Of a DNA stretch of 46,267 nt, positions 9,985 through 20,108 are shown piece after piece. Source of the stretch: Ramlibacter sp. (GTDB lineage Bacteria; Pseudomonadota; Gammaproteobacteria; Burkholderiales; Burkholderiaceae_C); contig JAQGMY010000062.1 in the NCBI GenBank assembly GCA_028292105.1, positions 1-46,267 of the forward strand, read 5' to 3'. Position 1 is the first letter of the stretch, and each line of letters opens with the position of its first letter. The translations under genes and the position numbers were made by a program. The notes below the pieces were generated by a model. It was not told the origin of the DNA. It worked only from the letters and a program-made list of their open reading frames with translations, and made no database searches.

Positions 9985-11355
9985 ATGAAGTCGAACAAAG
10001 TCCGCACCCACTTGGCCGCCCTGATGCTGCTCGCGCCGGTCGCCGCCACCCTGGTCGCCCAGCCTGCCGCCGCGCAGCAGCGCGCCGTGGTGGCCCAGCC
10101 CTCCATCTCCACGATGTCGATCAACGCCGATGCGGGCCTGTCGCCCGGATCGACCCTGCGCATCAGCGTTTCGGCGACGCCGAATGCGTCGCGGGCCACG
10201 CTGGCGCTGGGCGAGAGCGGGGTGGTGGTGCCGCTGCGGCAGCAAGGGCCAGGCAACTACACCGGCACCTATGTCGTGCGTCGCAGCGACCGGCTCGACC
10301 CGATGCAGCTGATGACGGCGCGCGTGACCTTCGGCAGCCAGACCTATTCGCGCCAGTTCAACTATCCCCCCGGCTTCCAGGCGCAAGCCATGGGCGCCGC
10401 GCCCGCCGCCGCCCCGAACCCCATCGAACGCTTCGTGATGCGGCCGGCGGGGCGGGCCGAGCCTGGCCGCGAGCTGCGCTTTCGCCTGGTGGGGGCGCCG
10501 GGCGGCGACGCCTGGATGGACATCCCGGGCGTGATCAACGGCGTCGACCTGGCAGAGACCCGGCCAGGCGTCTACGAAGGCACTTACACCGTGCGCCGCC
10601 GTGACAACCCGGACGCCTTCCGCAATGCCGTCGCGACGCTGCGCACCGGCAATCTCCGGGCCACCGCGCGCGTGGACAACAACTGGCGCGAGCCGGAGCC
10701 GCAACAAGCGCGCGACGAACGCGCGCCGCAGATCCTCGACCTGCTGCCCGCCAACGGCGAGCGGGTGGGCGATCGTGGCCGCACGCACATCGCCGCCCGC
10801 CTGTCGGATGAAGGCACCGGCGTGGACCCGGGCTCGGTGCGCATGCGCCTGAACGGCCGCGACGTCACCGGCGAGGCGCGGGTCACGCCCGAAGAGATCC
10901 ACTACCGGGGTGACCTGGCCCCCGGCCGCTACACCGTGGAAGTCAGCGTGAAGGACGTGGCCGGCAACACGACCACCAAGTCGTGGGGCTTCGACGTGAG
11001 CCCGGGCGGCGAGCGCCGCGGCGAGGCGCCCACCGGGCTGCCGCTGCAGCTGACCAGCCATGCCAACAACGCGGTGGTCGATGCCCAGGGCAACCTGCTG
11101 CTGCAAGGTCGCACCGTGCCGGGCGCCACCGTGCGCGTCCAGGTCGAGTCGGTGGCCAACGTCGGCGGCTTGCTCGGCGTGACCCAGCCGGTGGCGGACG
11201 CCACCGTGCAGGCCGACCGCAACGGCATCTTCAGCGTCGGTGTCCAGCCTCGCAGCCTGCCGATCCCCGGCATGCGCTACGACATTCGCCTGACGGCCAC
11301 CAGCGGCGGCCAGAGCTCCGAAGAGCGGCTGACGCTGATCCAGCGCCAGGGCTGA
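9985..11355 (+). CDS. Secreted protein with duplicated beta-rich/Ig-like modules
   Basis: Signal peptide MKSNKVRTHLAALMLLAPVAATLVAQPAAAQ; internal repeats GNYTGTYVVRRSD / GVYEGTYTVRRRD; C-terminal Ig-like segment GRYTVEVSVKDVAGNTTTKSW; followed by a terminator. Confidence 0.8.
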   Translation: MKSNKVRTHLAALMLLAPVAATLVAQPAAAQQRAVVAQPSISTMSINADAGLSPGSTLRISVSATPNASRATLALGESGVVVPLRQQGPGNYTGTYVVRRSDRLDPMQLMTARVTFGSQTYSRQFNYPPGFQAQAMGAAPAAAPNPIERFVMRPAGRAEPGRELRFRLVGAPGGDAWMDIPGVINGVDLAETRPGVYEGTYTVRRRDNPDAFRNAVATLRTGNLRATARVDNNWREPEPQQARDERAPQILDLLPANGERVGDRGRTHIAARLSDEGTGVDPGSVRMRLNGRDVTGEARVTPEEIHYRGDLAPGRYTVEVSVKDVAGNTTTKSWGFDVSPGGERRGEAPTGLPLQLTSHANNAVVDAQGNLLLQGRTVPGATVRVQVESVANVGGLLGVTQPVADATVQADRNGIFSVGVQPRSLPIPGMRYDIRLTATSGGQSSEERLTLIQRQG

Positions 11356-11372
11356 AAGCGCCACCTGCCTGC

Positions 11373-11396
11373 AGCCCCGCTTCGGCGGGGCTTTTT
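11373..11396 (+). terminator. Rho-independent terminator
   Basis: AGCCCCGC-TTCG-GCGGGGCT followed by TTTT, 18 bp after the stop of the 9985..11355 CDS. Confidence 0.9.
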
Positions 11397-11596
11397 CATG
11401 CGCCGCAACTTTGTCACGAACCGACCCGCGCGGCTGGACGGACGGCCTCTGTCGCCGTCCGGGCGGTCTGGCGTTCCCGGGGGTTCGTCACGATACTCGT
11501 CGAAACACTTCCCGGACTTCAGAGCAGGGGCCAGGGGAGAGATGCAAGGGGAAAAGTCGTTGGGAAGGCCCGGGTGCAAGCGGGTCGGGAGAGTGG

Positions 11597-11622
11597 GCCC
11601 CGCATGAGCGGGGCTTTTTTTT
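11597..11622 (+). terminator. Second Rho-independent terminator with no ORF directly upstream
   Basis: GCCCCGC-ATGA-GCGGGGC followed by TTTTTTTT. Confidence 0.85.
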
Positions 11623-11717
11623 GCATGCGCCACATCCTTAAGCCGCGGCGGGGATAACCCCAAGTCGCCAGCCAGCCGGCGCCAGCACACTGTCGGGCAG
11701 CATTGGGAGGGAGGACC

Positions 11718-12197
11718 ATGATCCTGGTCAAGACGCAGCTCGGGCACCACGCCCTGAAGGACCGGTCGGCGGTGGCGCTCAGCCCGCGCCAGCGCGCGGC
11801 GTTCATCATGATCGACGGCCGCCGCACGGTGGACCAGATCCTGAGCGCCTCCCAGGCCGCGGGCGTCACCGCCGACGACATCGACCGGCTGGTACAGACG
11901 GGCGTGGCGCAGGAAGCGGGGGCGGACCTGCCCGCGTATGCGCCGACCACCGCGGCCGAACTCGCGCCGCTGGCGGACGCGGCGCAACCGACGCGATCGG
12001 GCAACCAGAAGCGCTACGACGCCGCCTACCCGATCGCCTGCCAGCTCACTGCCGGCCTCGGCCTGCGCGGCTTCCGCCTGAACCTGTCGGTGGAAGGCGC
12101 CCGGACCTACGACGACCTGCTGGCGCTGGGCATGAAGATCAAGGAAGCGGTCGGCGACGACAAGTTCGAGCCGCTGCGCAAGGCGCTCAAGAACTGA
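11718..12197 (+). CDS. Hypothetical protein
   Basis: 159 aa; RBS-like GGGAGGGAGGACC just upstream of ATG; no named domain recognised. Confidence 0.7.
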   Translation: MILVKTQLGHHALKDRSAVALSPRQRAAFIMIDGRRTVDQILSASQAAGVTADDIDRLVQTGVAQEAGADLPAYAPTTAAELAPLADAAQPTRSGNQKRYDAAYPIACQLTAGLGLRGFRLNLSVEGARTYDDLLALGMKIKEAVGDDKFEPLRKALKN

Positions 12198-12283
12198 AGC
12201 ACCCGGCGCTGGCCTGCTCCCGCTGAGCCACACGGCCGGGGCGGCCGGTGGCAGGATGGGGCTGTCCTTGCCGCACGGAGCCC

Positions 12284-12529
12284 ATGAATCGCAGGATCTT
12301 CGCCCTCGGGTGCCTGGCCGCCCTTGCCGCGGGCGACCCGGCCAGCGGCCTGGCCGCCAGCGCGCAGCCGTCGCCCACCGGCTGGTCCAGGTTGCGCCGA
12401 AAGCTGATGCGCAGCCACGTGGTGATCCTGCTGGTGGCCGGCGTCGCCATTGGCGTCGGCGCCTGGTGGCACCGGCCCGGCAAGTCCGGCTCCAGAAGAG
12501 ACTCCCGCCGCCCTTGGGAGCGCAACTGA
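12284..12529 (+). CDS. Hypothetical small membrane protein
   Basis: Hydrophobic segments MNRRIFALGCLAALAAG and VVILLVAGVAIGVGAWW. Confidence 0.4.
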   Translation: MNRRIFALGCLAALAAGDPASGLAASAQPSPTGWSRLRRKLMRSHVVILLVAGVAIGVGAWWHRPGKSGSRRDSRRPWERN

Positions 12530-12651
12530 GAGCGCGCGAGATGACGATGTCCGGCACCGAGCCGTTGCGGCCGTTCGCGGCGCGATGCGCGAGGAGCGCG
12601 CGGGACCTGGTGTCCGCGGGGGCGTGGGGCCGCACCCGCTAAAGTCGCGCC

Positions 12652-14055
12652 ATGCACGATGTCCTGATCATCGGCGGCGGCAACGCCGCCCTCTGTGCCG
12701 CGCTGATGGCCCGCGAAGCCGGCGCCAGCGTGCTGCTGCTGGAATCCGCGCCGCGTGAATGGCGCGGCGGCAATTCGCAGCACACCCGCAACCTGCGCTG
12801 CATGCACGACGAGCCGCAGGACGTGCTGCTCGACGCCTACCCGGAGCAGGAGTTCTGGCAGGACCTGCTGAAGGTCACCGGCGGCAACACCGACGAGGAA
12901 CTGGCCCGGGTGGTGATCCGTGCTTCGTCCAGCTGCCGACCCTGGATGCGCAGGCACGGCGTGCGCTTCCAGCCCGCGCTCGCCGGCACGCTGCACCTGT
13001 CGCGCACCAACGCCTTCTTCATGGGCGGCGGCAAGGCGCTGGTCAACGCCTATTACCGCAGCGCCGGCAACCTGGGCGTGCAGGTCCGCTACGACGCGCC
13101 GGTGGACAGTCTCGAACTGGCGGACGGCCGCTTCGTCGCCGCGTTCGTGAAGGGCGAGCGCATCGAAGCGCGGGCCTGCGTGCTGGCGTCGGGAGGCTTC
13201 GAATCGAACCGCGAGTGGCTGCGCGAGGCCTGGGGCCGCAATGAGCGCGGCGAATGGCCGGCCGACAACTTCCTGATCCGCGGCACCCGCTTCAACCAGG
13301 GCGTGCTGCTCAAGCACATGATGGCCCAGGGCAGCGACATCATCGGCGACCCGACGCAGGCGCATTGCGTGGCCATCGATGCGCGCGCGCCGCTGTACGA
13401 CGGGGGCATCGTCACGCGCGTCGACGCCGTGTCGCTCGGCGTGATGGTCAACCGAGAGGCGGTGCGCTTCTACGACGAGGGCGAGGACTTCTGGCCCAAG
13501 CGCTACGCGATCTGGGGCCGGCTGGTGGCGCTGCAGCCCGGGCAGATCGGCTACTGCGTCATCGACAGCAAGGCGGTCGGGCGTTTCATGCCGCCGGTCT
13601 TCCCCGGCGTCCAGGCCGACACCCTGCCGGAGCTGGCGCGCGCGCTCGGCCTGGACCAACACCGCTTCATGCAGACCTTGAACGACTACAACGCCGCCTG
13701 CCGCGTCGGCAACTTCGACCACACCGTGCTGGACGACTGCCATACGGAGGGGCTGGCGCCGGCCAAGAGCCATTGGGCCCGCCCGCTGGACCTGCCGCCG
13801 TACTACGGCTATGCGCTGCGGCCCGGGATCACCTTCACCTACCTCGGCCTGAAGACCGACGCCCGGGCGCGTGTGCATTTCGGCGGCGTGGCGAGCGAGA
13901 ACCTGTTCGTGGCCGGCGAGATGATGGCCGGCAACGTGCTCGGCAAGGGCTACACCGCCGGTGTCGGCATGAGCATAGGCACGGCCTTCGGCCGCATCGC
14001 CGGCAGCGAAGCGGCGCGTGCCGCACTGAAGAAGGCGGACCATGCAGTCGCTTGA
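12652..14055 (+). CDS. tcuA: FAD-dependent tricarballylate dehydrogenase TcuA
   Basis: [20 protein letters not shown] dinucleotide fold; fumarate-reductase-like FAD domain [44 protein letters not shown]; overlaps a TcuB-like gene. Confidence 0.88.
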   Translation: MHDVLIIGGGNAALCAALMAREAGASVLLLESAPREWRGGNSQHTRNLRCMHDEPQDVLLDAYPEQEFWQDLLKVTGGNTDEELARVVIRASSSCRPWMRRHGVRFQPALAGTLHLSRTNAFFMGGGKALVNAYYRSAGNLGVQVRYDAPVDSLELADGRFVAAFVKGERIEARACVLASGGFESNREWLREAWGRNERGEWPADNFLIRGTRFNQGVLLKHMMAQGSDIIGDPTQAHCVAIDARAPLYDGGIVTRVDAVSLGVMVNREAVRFYDEGEDFWPKRYAIWGRLVALQPGQIGYCVIDSKAVGRFMPPVFPGVQADTLPELARALGLDQHRFMQTLNDYNAACRVGNFDHTVLDDCHTEGLAPAKSHWARPLDLPPYYGYALRPGITFTYLGLKTDARARVHFGGVASENLFVAGEMMAGNVLGKGYTAGVGMSIGTAFGRIAGSEAARAALKKADHAVA

Positions 14056-15187
14056 AGCCCTGGCCCGACAAGCGGCCGCCCTGGCGAACGGGGGCGGGGC
14101 CGTCGCGGAGGTGTCGCGCCAGATGGAAATCTGCAATGCCTGCCGGTATTGCGAAACCTTCTGCGCCGTGTTCCCCGCGATGACGCGCCGGCTCGCGTTC
14201 AGCCCGGGCGACGTCCACTACCTGGCCAATCTTTGCCACAACTGCGGCGCCTGCCTGCATGCCTGCCAGTACGCGCCGCCCCACGAGTTCGCGGTGAACG
14301 TGCCGCAGGCGATGGCGCAGGTGCGGCGTGAAACCTACGAGGCGTATGCCTGGCCGCGATCGCTGGGGGCGCTCTATCGGCGCAACGGCCTGGTGCTGGC
14401 ACTCGCCACTGCCGGCGGACTGGCCCTCTTCCTGGTGCTGGTGCTGGCGCTGGGTGGGACGCTGGTGCACCAGCCAATGGCGGGCAACTTCTACGCGGTC
14501 TTTCCGCACTCGCTGATGGTGGCGATGTTCGGGGCTGCCTTCGGCTGGGCCGTGCTGGCGCTTGCGATCGGCACCGCCAGGTTCTGGCGCGGCCAGTCAC
14601 CGGGGCCGGTGACCCCGGCCGCGGCCGCCGAAGCGGCGAAGAACGCGCTGGCGCTCACCTACCTGGATGGCGGCCACGGCGACGGCTGCAACGAGGAAAG
14701 CGACCGCTTCACGCTGGTGCGCCGGCGCTTCCATCACCTGACCTTCTACGGCTTCCTGCTTTGCTTCGCCTCCACCTGCGTGGCGACGCTGTACCACTAT
14801 GCGGGCCAGCCGGCGCCCTACGCGATCGCCAGCGCTCCCGTGCTCCTTGGCACCGTCGGCGGACTCGGCCTGCTCGCGGGTCCGGCCGGCCTGCTCTGGC
14901 TGAACCTGCGCCGGCATCCCCTGCATGGCGATGCGCGGCAGCGGCCCATGGACCGCGCGTTCATCGTGCTGCTGTTCGCCACCAGCCTGACCGGTCTGGC
15001 GCTGCTGGCCTGGCGCGACACGGGCGGGATGGCCTTGCTGCTGGCGGTGCACCTGGGGACCGTCATGGCCTTGTTCCTCACCTTGCCCTATGGCAAGTTC
15101 GCCCACGCCGTGTACCGAAGCGCGGCGCTGCTGAAGTGGGCGATCGAGCGGCGGCAGCCGAACCGCCTGCAAGTCGGCGCCGATTGA
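14042..15187 (+). CDS. tcuB: Tricarballylate utilization 4Fe-4S protein TcuB (CitB-like)
   Basis: Two Cys clusters [15 protein letters not shown] and [19 protein letters not shown] followed by TM helices; 14-bp overlap with tcuA. Confidence 0.88.
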   Translation: MQSLEALARQAAALANGGGAVAEVSRQMEICNACRYCETFCAVFPAMTRRLAFSPGDVHYLANLCHNCGACLHACQYAPPHEFAVNVPQAMAQVRRETYEAYAWPRSLGALYRRNGLVLALATAGGLALFLVLVLALGGTLVHQPMAGNFYAVFPHSLMVAMFGAAFGWAVLALAIGTARFWRGQSPGPVTPAAAAEAAKNALALTYLDGGHGDGCNEESDRFTLVRRRFHHLTFYGFLLCFASTCVATLYHYAGQPAPYAIASAPVLLGTVGGLGLLAGPAGLLWLNLRRHPLHGDARQRPMDRAFIVLLFATSLTGLALLAWRDTGGMALLLAVHLGTVMALFLTLPYGKFAHAVYRSAALLKWAIERRQPNRLQVGAD

Positions 15188-15322
15188 CCCCGGCGCGGGC
15201 CCGGCCTGTTGCCGCGGCGCGACTGGCAGGATGCCATTCCCCCGGCTTGCTCCTATAGTCTGCGCACAAGACCGTAGAAGCGAACGCCCCCGCCCCTGTG
15301 ACGGTGGAGCCTGGAGACGTCC

Positions 15323-16903
15323 ATGGGGAAAATCATCTTCGCGCCCGCTTTCCGGGTGCTCGACCGGCTGGGCCTGCTCGCCGGCTTCGCCCTGGTGGCC
15401 GCGCTGTTCGTCACGCCGGCGGCCCTTGCGTTGTGGTCCGCCGTGCCGCGCGAGACGCTGGTGCCGCTGGCCGTCGCCGGGCTGCTGCTGGGCCTGTATC
15501 TCCTGGCGGCGCTGCACGCCTTCATGGTCGCCGGCATCGACGGCATGATCTCCGTGACCGACCGCATCGCCAGCGGTGAGCTGGTGACCGCCGACGCGGC
15601 GGTCGAAGGGGTCTCGCGGCGGCACGAAGCAGCCCGGCTCTGGGCGTCGATCCTGCGCATGAACGAAAGCCTCGCCCGGATCGTGACGCAGGTCCGCACC
15701 AGCGCGCAAAGCATCGACGGTGGCGTGCGCACGATCGTCGAGGGCAACCGGCAGCTGTCGGAGCGCACGCAGGAGCAGGCGGCGTCGCTGGAGGAAACCG
15801 CCGCGGGTGTCGAGCAACTGGCTTCCTCGGCCCGCCAGAACGCCGAGAACTGCGCGCGCGCCAGCGAACTGGCCGGCGCTTCGCGCCAGGTCGCTGCCCA
15901 CGCGTCCGAGCGCATGCAGGAAGCGGCGGCGACCATGGAGGAGATCGACGCCAGCTCGCGCCGGGTCGCCGAGATCCTCGCCACCGTGGAAGGCATCGCC
16001 TTCCAGACCAACATCCTGGCGCTCAACGCTGCCATCGAGGCGGCCCGGGCCGGCCAGCAGGGCCGCGGCTTCGCGGTCGTCGCCGGTGAGGTGCGCAACC
16101 TGGCGCAACGCAGCGCCGAGGCCGCGCGCGAGATCCACGGGCTGATCCGCCGGTCCAGCAGCAGCGTCGAGAAGGGCCGCGCCCTGGTCGATTCCGTCGG
16201 CGCCACGATGGGCGAGGTGGTCGGCAGCGTCGAAAAGGTCACGCGCGTGCTCGGCGAAATCGCGCTGGCGTCGCGCGAGCAGAGCGCCGGGGTCGAGGAG
16301 ATCAACCGGGCCGTCGGCTCGGTGGATGCCGCCACGCAGCAGAACGCGGCGCTGGTCGAGCAAGCCGCGGGATCCGCCGCCGCCTTCCAGCGCGAGACCG
16401 CCCTGCTGATCGACGTGGTCGGCCGCTTCAAGACCGACCGCGGCGAGGATCGCGGCCGGGTGATCGCGCTGGTGAAGGCGGGCGTGGAACACGTGCGCAA
16501 GCGCGGCGTGCAGCAGGCCTGCGCCGACTTCATGGACCGCCAGGGCGGCTTCTGGAGGGGCGAGGACTACCTGATCGTCCTGACCATGGACTGCACGGTC
16601 CTGTGCCTGCCGCCCAAGCCGCAGCTGGTGGGCGACAACCACCGCGATTTCAAGGACGCCAGCGGCAAGCTGTTCACGCTGGAAAAGATCGAGCTGGCCA
16701 AGTCCGCCGGCCGCGGCTGGGTCGACTATGCGACCACCAATCCGGTGACCGGGCGCGAGGAAGCCAAGTCGGCCTACATCGAGCGGATCGGTGACGTGCT
16801 GGTCTGCTGCGGCATCTATCGCAAGGAGGCCGCGGCAGCAGCGACCATGGCGCAGCCTGCCGCCTACCTCGAATCGTCCTGGCCGCAGCTGGGGCGGGCC
16901 TGA
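15323..16903 (+). CDS. Methyl-accepting chemotaxis protein with C-terminal Cache-like domain
   Basis: MCP hairpin [49 protein letters not shown]; two N-terminal TM helices; C-terminal [65 protein letters not shown] resembles sCache_2. Confidence 0.9.
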   Translation: MGKIIFAPAFRVLDRLGLLAGFALVAALFVTPAALALWSAVPRETLVPLAVAGLLLGLYLLAALHAFMVAGIDGMISVTDRIASGELVTADAAVEGVSRRHEAARLWASILRMNESLARIVTQVRTSAQSIDGGVRTIVEGNRQLSERTQEQAASLEETAAGVEQLASSARQNAENCARASELAGASRQVAAHASERMQEAAATMEEIDASSRRVAEILATVEGIAFQTNILALNAAIEAARAGQQGRGFAVVAGEVRNLAQRSAEAAREIHGLIRRSSSSVEKGRALVDSVGATMGEVVGSVEKVTRVLGEIALASREQSAGVEEINRAVGSVDAATQQNAALVEQAAGSAAAFQRETALLIDVVGRFKTDRGEDRGRVIALVKAGVEHVRKRGVQQACADFMDRQGGFWRGEDYLIVLTMDCTVLCLPPKPQLVGDNHRDFKDASGKLFTLEKIELAKSAGRGWVDYATTNPVTGREEAKSAYIERIGDVLVCCGIYRKEAAAAATMAQPAAYLESSWPQLGRA

Positions 16904-16920
16904 AGCGCGGCGCCGCACTT

Positions 16921-16938
16921 ATTCACGGAACGTGAGTT
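16921..16938. promoter_or_regulatory. Putative TetR operator (autoregulatory copy)
   Basis: ATTCAC-GGAAC-GTGAGTT dyad about 30 bp upstream of tetR start; same half-sites as 17678..17696. Confidence 0.6.
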
Positions 16939-16968
16939 ATCGCGCCCGTCGGCCCTAGAATCCGACGG

Positions 16969-17634
16969 ATGGTGACCCCGGCCAAGAAGAAGTCCGCAGC
17001 AGCCGCTCCGCTCGACGCCCGCAAGCGCGACGCCGACCGATCGCAAAAGGCGATCCTGGTGGCGGCGCGGCGCGAGTTCGCGCGGCATGGACTGGGCGGC
17101 GCGCGCATCGAGCGGATCGCCGACGAAGCCGAGGTGCACAAGCGCCTGGTCTACTACTACTTCAAGGACAAGGACGGCCTCTTTTCCGCGGTGCTGGAGA
17201 GCGTGTACGCCGAGATCCGGGACGCCCAGCTGTATCTCCACCTGCAGGACATGCCGCCCCTGGCCGCCCTGCGCCGGCTGGTGGAGTTCACCTGGGACTA
17301 CTACATCGCCCACCCGGAATTCATCACCTTCCTCAACAGCGAGAACCTGCATCGGGCCAAGCACCTCGCCGCGTCGCCGCGCATTCGCGAACTGAATTCG
17401 CCGCTGGTCAGGACGCTGGAGGACATCGTCAGCCGCGGTCAGGAGCAAGGGCAGTTCCGCTCCGGCATCGACCCGATGCAGCTGTATTTCACCATCGCCG
17501 GTTGCGCCTATTTCTACCTGTCCAACATCCACACGCTGTCGGTCGGCTTCGACCGGGAGCTGTCCAGCCCCAAGCTGTTGATGCAAAGGGTCAACCACAT
17601 CGTCGAGGTCGTGGTCGCCTACGTGCTGCGGTAG
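16969..17634 (+). CDS. TetR/AcrR family transcriptional regulator
   Basis: AILVAARREFARHGLGGARIERIADEAEVHKRLVYYYFKDKDGLFSAVLE HTH signature. Confidence 0.93.
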   Translation: MVTPAKKKSAAAAPLDARKRDADRSQKAILVAARREFARHGLGGARIERIADEAEVHKRLVYYYFKDKDGLFSAVLESVYAEIRDAQLYLHLQDMPPLAALRRLVEFTWDYYIAHPEFITFLNSENLHRAKHLAASPRIRELNSPLVRTLEDIVSRGQEQGQFRSGIDPMQLYFTIAGCAYFYLSNIHTLSVGFDRELSSPKLLMQRVNHIVEVVVAYVLR

Positions 17635-17677
17635 GGCGCGGGGTCGCCCGCTTGCCTGCGGCCGGGATTTCCATAAG

Positions 17678-17696
17678 AATTCACCGACAGTGAATT
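17678..17696. promoter_or_regulatory. Putative TetR operator
   Basis: Perfect inverted repeat AATTCAC-CGACA-GTGAATT between tetR and the amidohydrolase gene. Confidence 0.7.
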
Positions 17697-17711
17697 AATG
17701 CGGAGTCTCCA

Positions 17712-18728
17712 TTGAAGAAGATCGACAGCTACGCCCACATCTTTCCGCGCGCCTATTTCGACCGCATGGCGGCCACCGCCAAGGACAAGGGGGCCATCAA
17801 GCGCTGGCTGACCATCCCGGTGCTGTACGACCTCGACGCCCGCCTGAAGATGATGGAGGAGTTCCCGGACTACCAGCAGCTGCTGACGCTGTCGATGCCG
17901 CCCATCGAGGTGATCGCCGGCCCCGAGGACTCGCCCGAGATGGCGCGCCTGGCCAATGACGGCATGGCGCAGATCCGCGATGCGCATCCGGACAAGTTTC
18001 CCGCCTTCGTCGCCTCGCTGCCGATGAACAACGTACCGGCCGCGCTGGAGGAGATGGAGCGCGCGATCACGCAGCTGGGCGCGCGCGGCATCCAGGTCTT
18101 CACCAACGTCAACGGCCGCCCGCTGGACGACGAGGAGTTCCTGCCGATCTTCGAGGCGGCGGTGAACAAGTACGACGTGCCGATCTGGATGCACCCCGCG
18201 CGGGGCGCCGGCATGAGCGACTACGCGAGCGAGAAGAAGTCCAAGTACGAGATCTGGTGGACTTTCGGCTGGCCGTACGAGACCAGCGCGGCGATGACCC
18301 GCATGGTCTTCTCCGGCTTCTTCGACCGGTGGCCCAACCTGAAGGTGATCACCCACCACATGGGCGCGATGATCCCGTTCTTCGACGGTCGCGTCGGCCC
18401 CGGGCTGGACCAGTTCGGCAGCCGTACTTCGGACGAAGACTACGAAGGGCTGCTCAAGCGCATGCCCAAGCGCCCGATCGACTACTTCCGCATGTTCTAC
18501 GCGGACACGGCGCTGGCCGGCGGCCGCAGCGGCATCCGGTGCGGCCTGGACTTCTTCGGCGCCAAGCAGGTGGTGTTCGCCTCCGACTGCCCGTTCGACC
18601 CGGAAGGCGGCCCGATGTTCATCCGCACCATCCCGGAAGCGATCGACTCGCTGGGACTGCCGGAAGACGAGCGGGAAGGCATCTACTTTCGCAACGCATT
18701 GCGCTTGCTGAAGATGCCCTGCTGCTGA
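17712..18728 (+). CDS. Amidohydrolase-2 family protein (ACMSD-like decarboxylase/hydrolase)
   Basis: TTG start; KIDSYAHIFP, VPIWMHPARG, LKVITHHMGAMIPFFDGR, QVVFASDCPFDPEGG motifs. Confidence 0.87.
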   Translation: MKKIDSYAHIFPRAYFDRMAATAKDKGAIKRWLTIPVLYDLDARLKMMEEFPDYQQLLTLSMPPIEVIAGPEDSPEMARLANDGMAQIRDAHPDKFPAFVASLPMNNVPAALEEMERAITQLGARGIQVFTNVNGRPLDDEEFLPIFEAAVNKYDVPIWMHPARGAGMSDYASEKKSKYEIWWTFGWPYETSAAMTRMVFSGFFDRWPNLKVITHHMGAMIPFFDGRVGPGLDQFGSRTSDEDYEGLLKRMPKRPIDYFRMFYADTALAGGRSGIRCGLDFFGAKQVVFASDCPFDPEGGPMFIRTIPEAIDSLGLPEDEREGIYFRNALRLLKMPCC

Positions 18729-18754
18729 CAACCACGGACCCCGAGACGCAACAC

Positions 18755-19723
18755 ATGAAAAACATCGCCATCCTTTCCTTCGCGCTCGGCCTGATCGCCG
18801 CGGCGCCCTTCGCGGCGCAAGCGCAGAACTATCCGGAACGGCCGGTCCGCATCGTGGTGCCCTTCCCGCCCGGCGGCACGGTGGACCTGGTGGCGCGCGT
18901 GCTGGCCCAGAGCCTTTCGGAACAGACCGGCCAGACCTTCCTCGTGGACAACCGGCCGGGCGCCAGCGGCGCGATCGGCAGCGACGCGGTGGCCAAGGCG
19001 GCACCGGACGGCTACACGCTGCTGGTGCAGTCGCCGACGCTGATCGCCAGCCCGCTGATCAATCGCCGGGTGCCTTACGACGCCATCCGCGACTACCGGC
19101 CGATCGCGATGCTGGGCTCGGTGCCGATGGTGATGACCGTGCATCCGTCGATCCCGGCGAACAACCTCAAGGAGTTCATGGTCCTGGCCCGCGCCAACTC
19201 CGGCAAGTTCGCCTTCGGCACTTCCGCCGTCGGCTCTCCCATGCACCTGGCGACCGAGGCGCTGAAGAAGGAAGGCAAGCTCGAGATCCCGACCATCATC
19301 TACAAGGGCACCTCCGGCGCGCTCAACGATGCGCTGGGCGGCCAGATCACCGGCCTGATCGATGCGATCCCGTCGACCGCACCTCACATCGCCGCCGGCA
19401 AGCTCAAGCCGCTGGCCGTCACCACCAGGCGGCGGGTGCCCAGCCTGCCGAACGTGCCCACCGTCGCGGAGTCCGGGTTTCCGGAGTTCGAGATGGTCAC
19501 CTGGTACGGCCTGTGGGCGCCGCGCGGGCTGCCCGAGCCGATCGCCAGGAAGCTCGAAGCGCTGTCGCAGAAGGCCATGGCCTCCAGGACCGTCACCGAG
19601 AAGCTGGCGCCGCAGAGCTTCGAGTTCCGGGTGCTGGTGGGCGACAGCTTCAGCGGCTTCATCACCCAGCAGCTCGCGTCCTATGCACGGATCGTGAAGG
19701 ACGCGAACATCCAGGGCGAGTGA
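18755..19723 (+). CDS. Tripartite tricarboxylate transporter substrate-binding protein (Bug family)
   Basis: Signal peptide, YPERPVRIVVPFPPGGTVDLVARVLAQSLSEQTGQTFLVDNRPGASGAIGSDAVAKAAPDGYTLL Bug signature. Confidence 0.94.
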   Translation: MKNIAILSFALGLIAAAPFAAQAQNYPERPVRIVVPFPPGGTVDLVARVLAQSLSEQTGQTFLVDNRPGASGAIGSDAVAKAAPDGYTLLVQSPTLIASPLINRRVPYDAIRDYRPIAMLGSVPMVMTVHPSIPANNLKEFMVLARANSGKFAFGTSAVGSPMHLATEALKKEGKLEIPTIIYKGTSGALNDALGGQITGLIDAIPSTAPHIAAGKLKPLAVTTRRRVPSLPNVPTVAESGFPEFEMVTWYGLWAPRGLPEPIARKLEALSQKAMASRTVTEKLAPQSFEFRVLVGDSFSGFITQQLASYARIVKDANIQGE

Positions 19724-19907
19724 GGGCGGCAACGGCCGCGTCCGGCACGTCGCGGTTGATTCGTTGAAACGCCGTGTGCTTCACCCGGCTTCGAGCTGCA
19801 GCCCCGGGGCCGCGCAGCGCCATCGCCGTGACGCCGCCAAAGTAGCAATGCCGCAGCGCCAGCGCGTAGGCGTCGAGCGCCTGCAGCAGGATCGAGTGAT
19901 GTTCATT

Positions 19908-19930
19908 CTCGTTTTTTTGTCAAAAACGAG
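19908..19930. repeat. Inverted repeat (operator or hairpin candidate)
   Basis: CTCGTTTTT-TTGTC-AAAAACGAG, perfect 9-bp arms, intergenic. Confidence 0.7.
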
Positions 19931-20108
19931 ATCCGTTCATACTCCTGGACTGGCGAGCTGCCCGCAGGCGCCGGGCCCGGTGTCCCAAGAGGGATACGAT
20001 CCATAAAACCTGGCGCCGGACCAAAGTGAAATTGTGGACATGAGATATGGCGGGCGTTGATATCCGAAGCCTGGACACTGCGATGCTGCGAACACCGGAC
20101 GCCCTGCC

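Noticed and set aside
14597-16918. 773-aa minus-strand ORF
   Set aside because: Antisense to tcuB and the chemoreceptor; composition typical of shadow ORFs.
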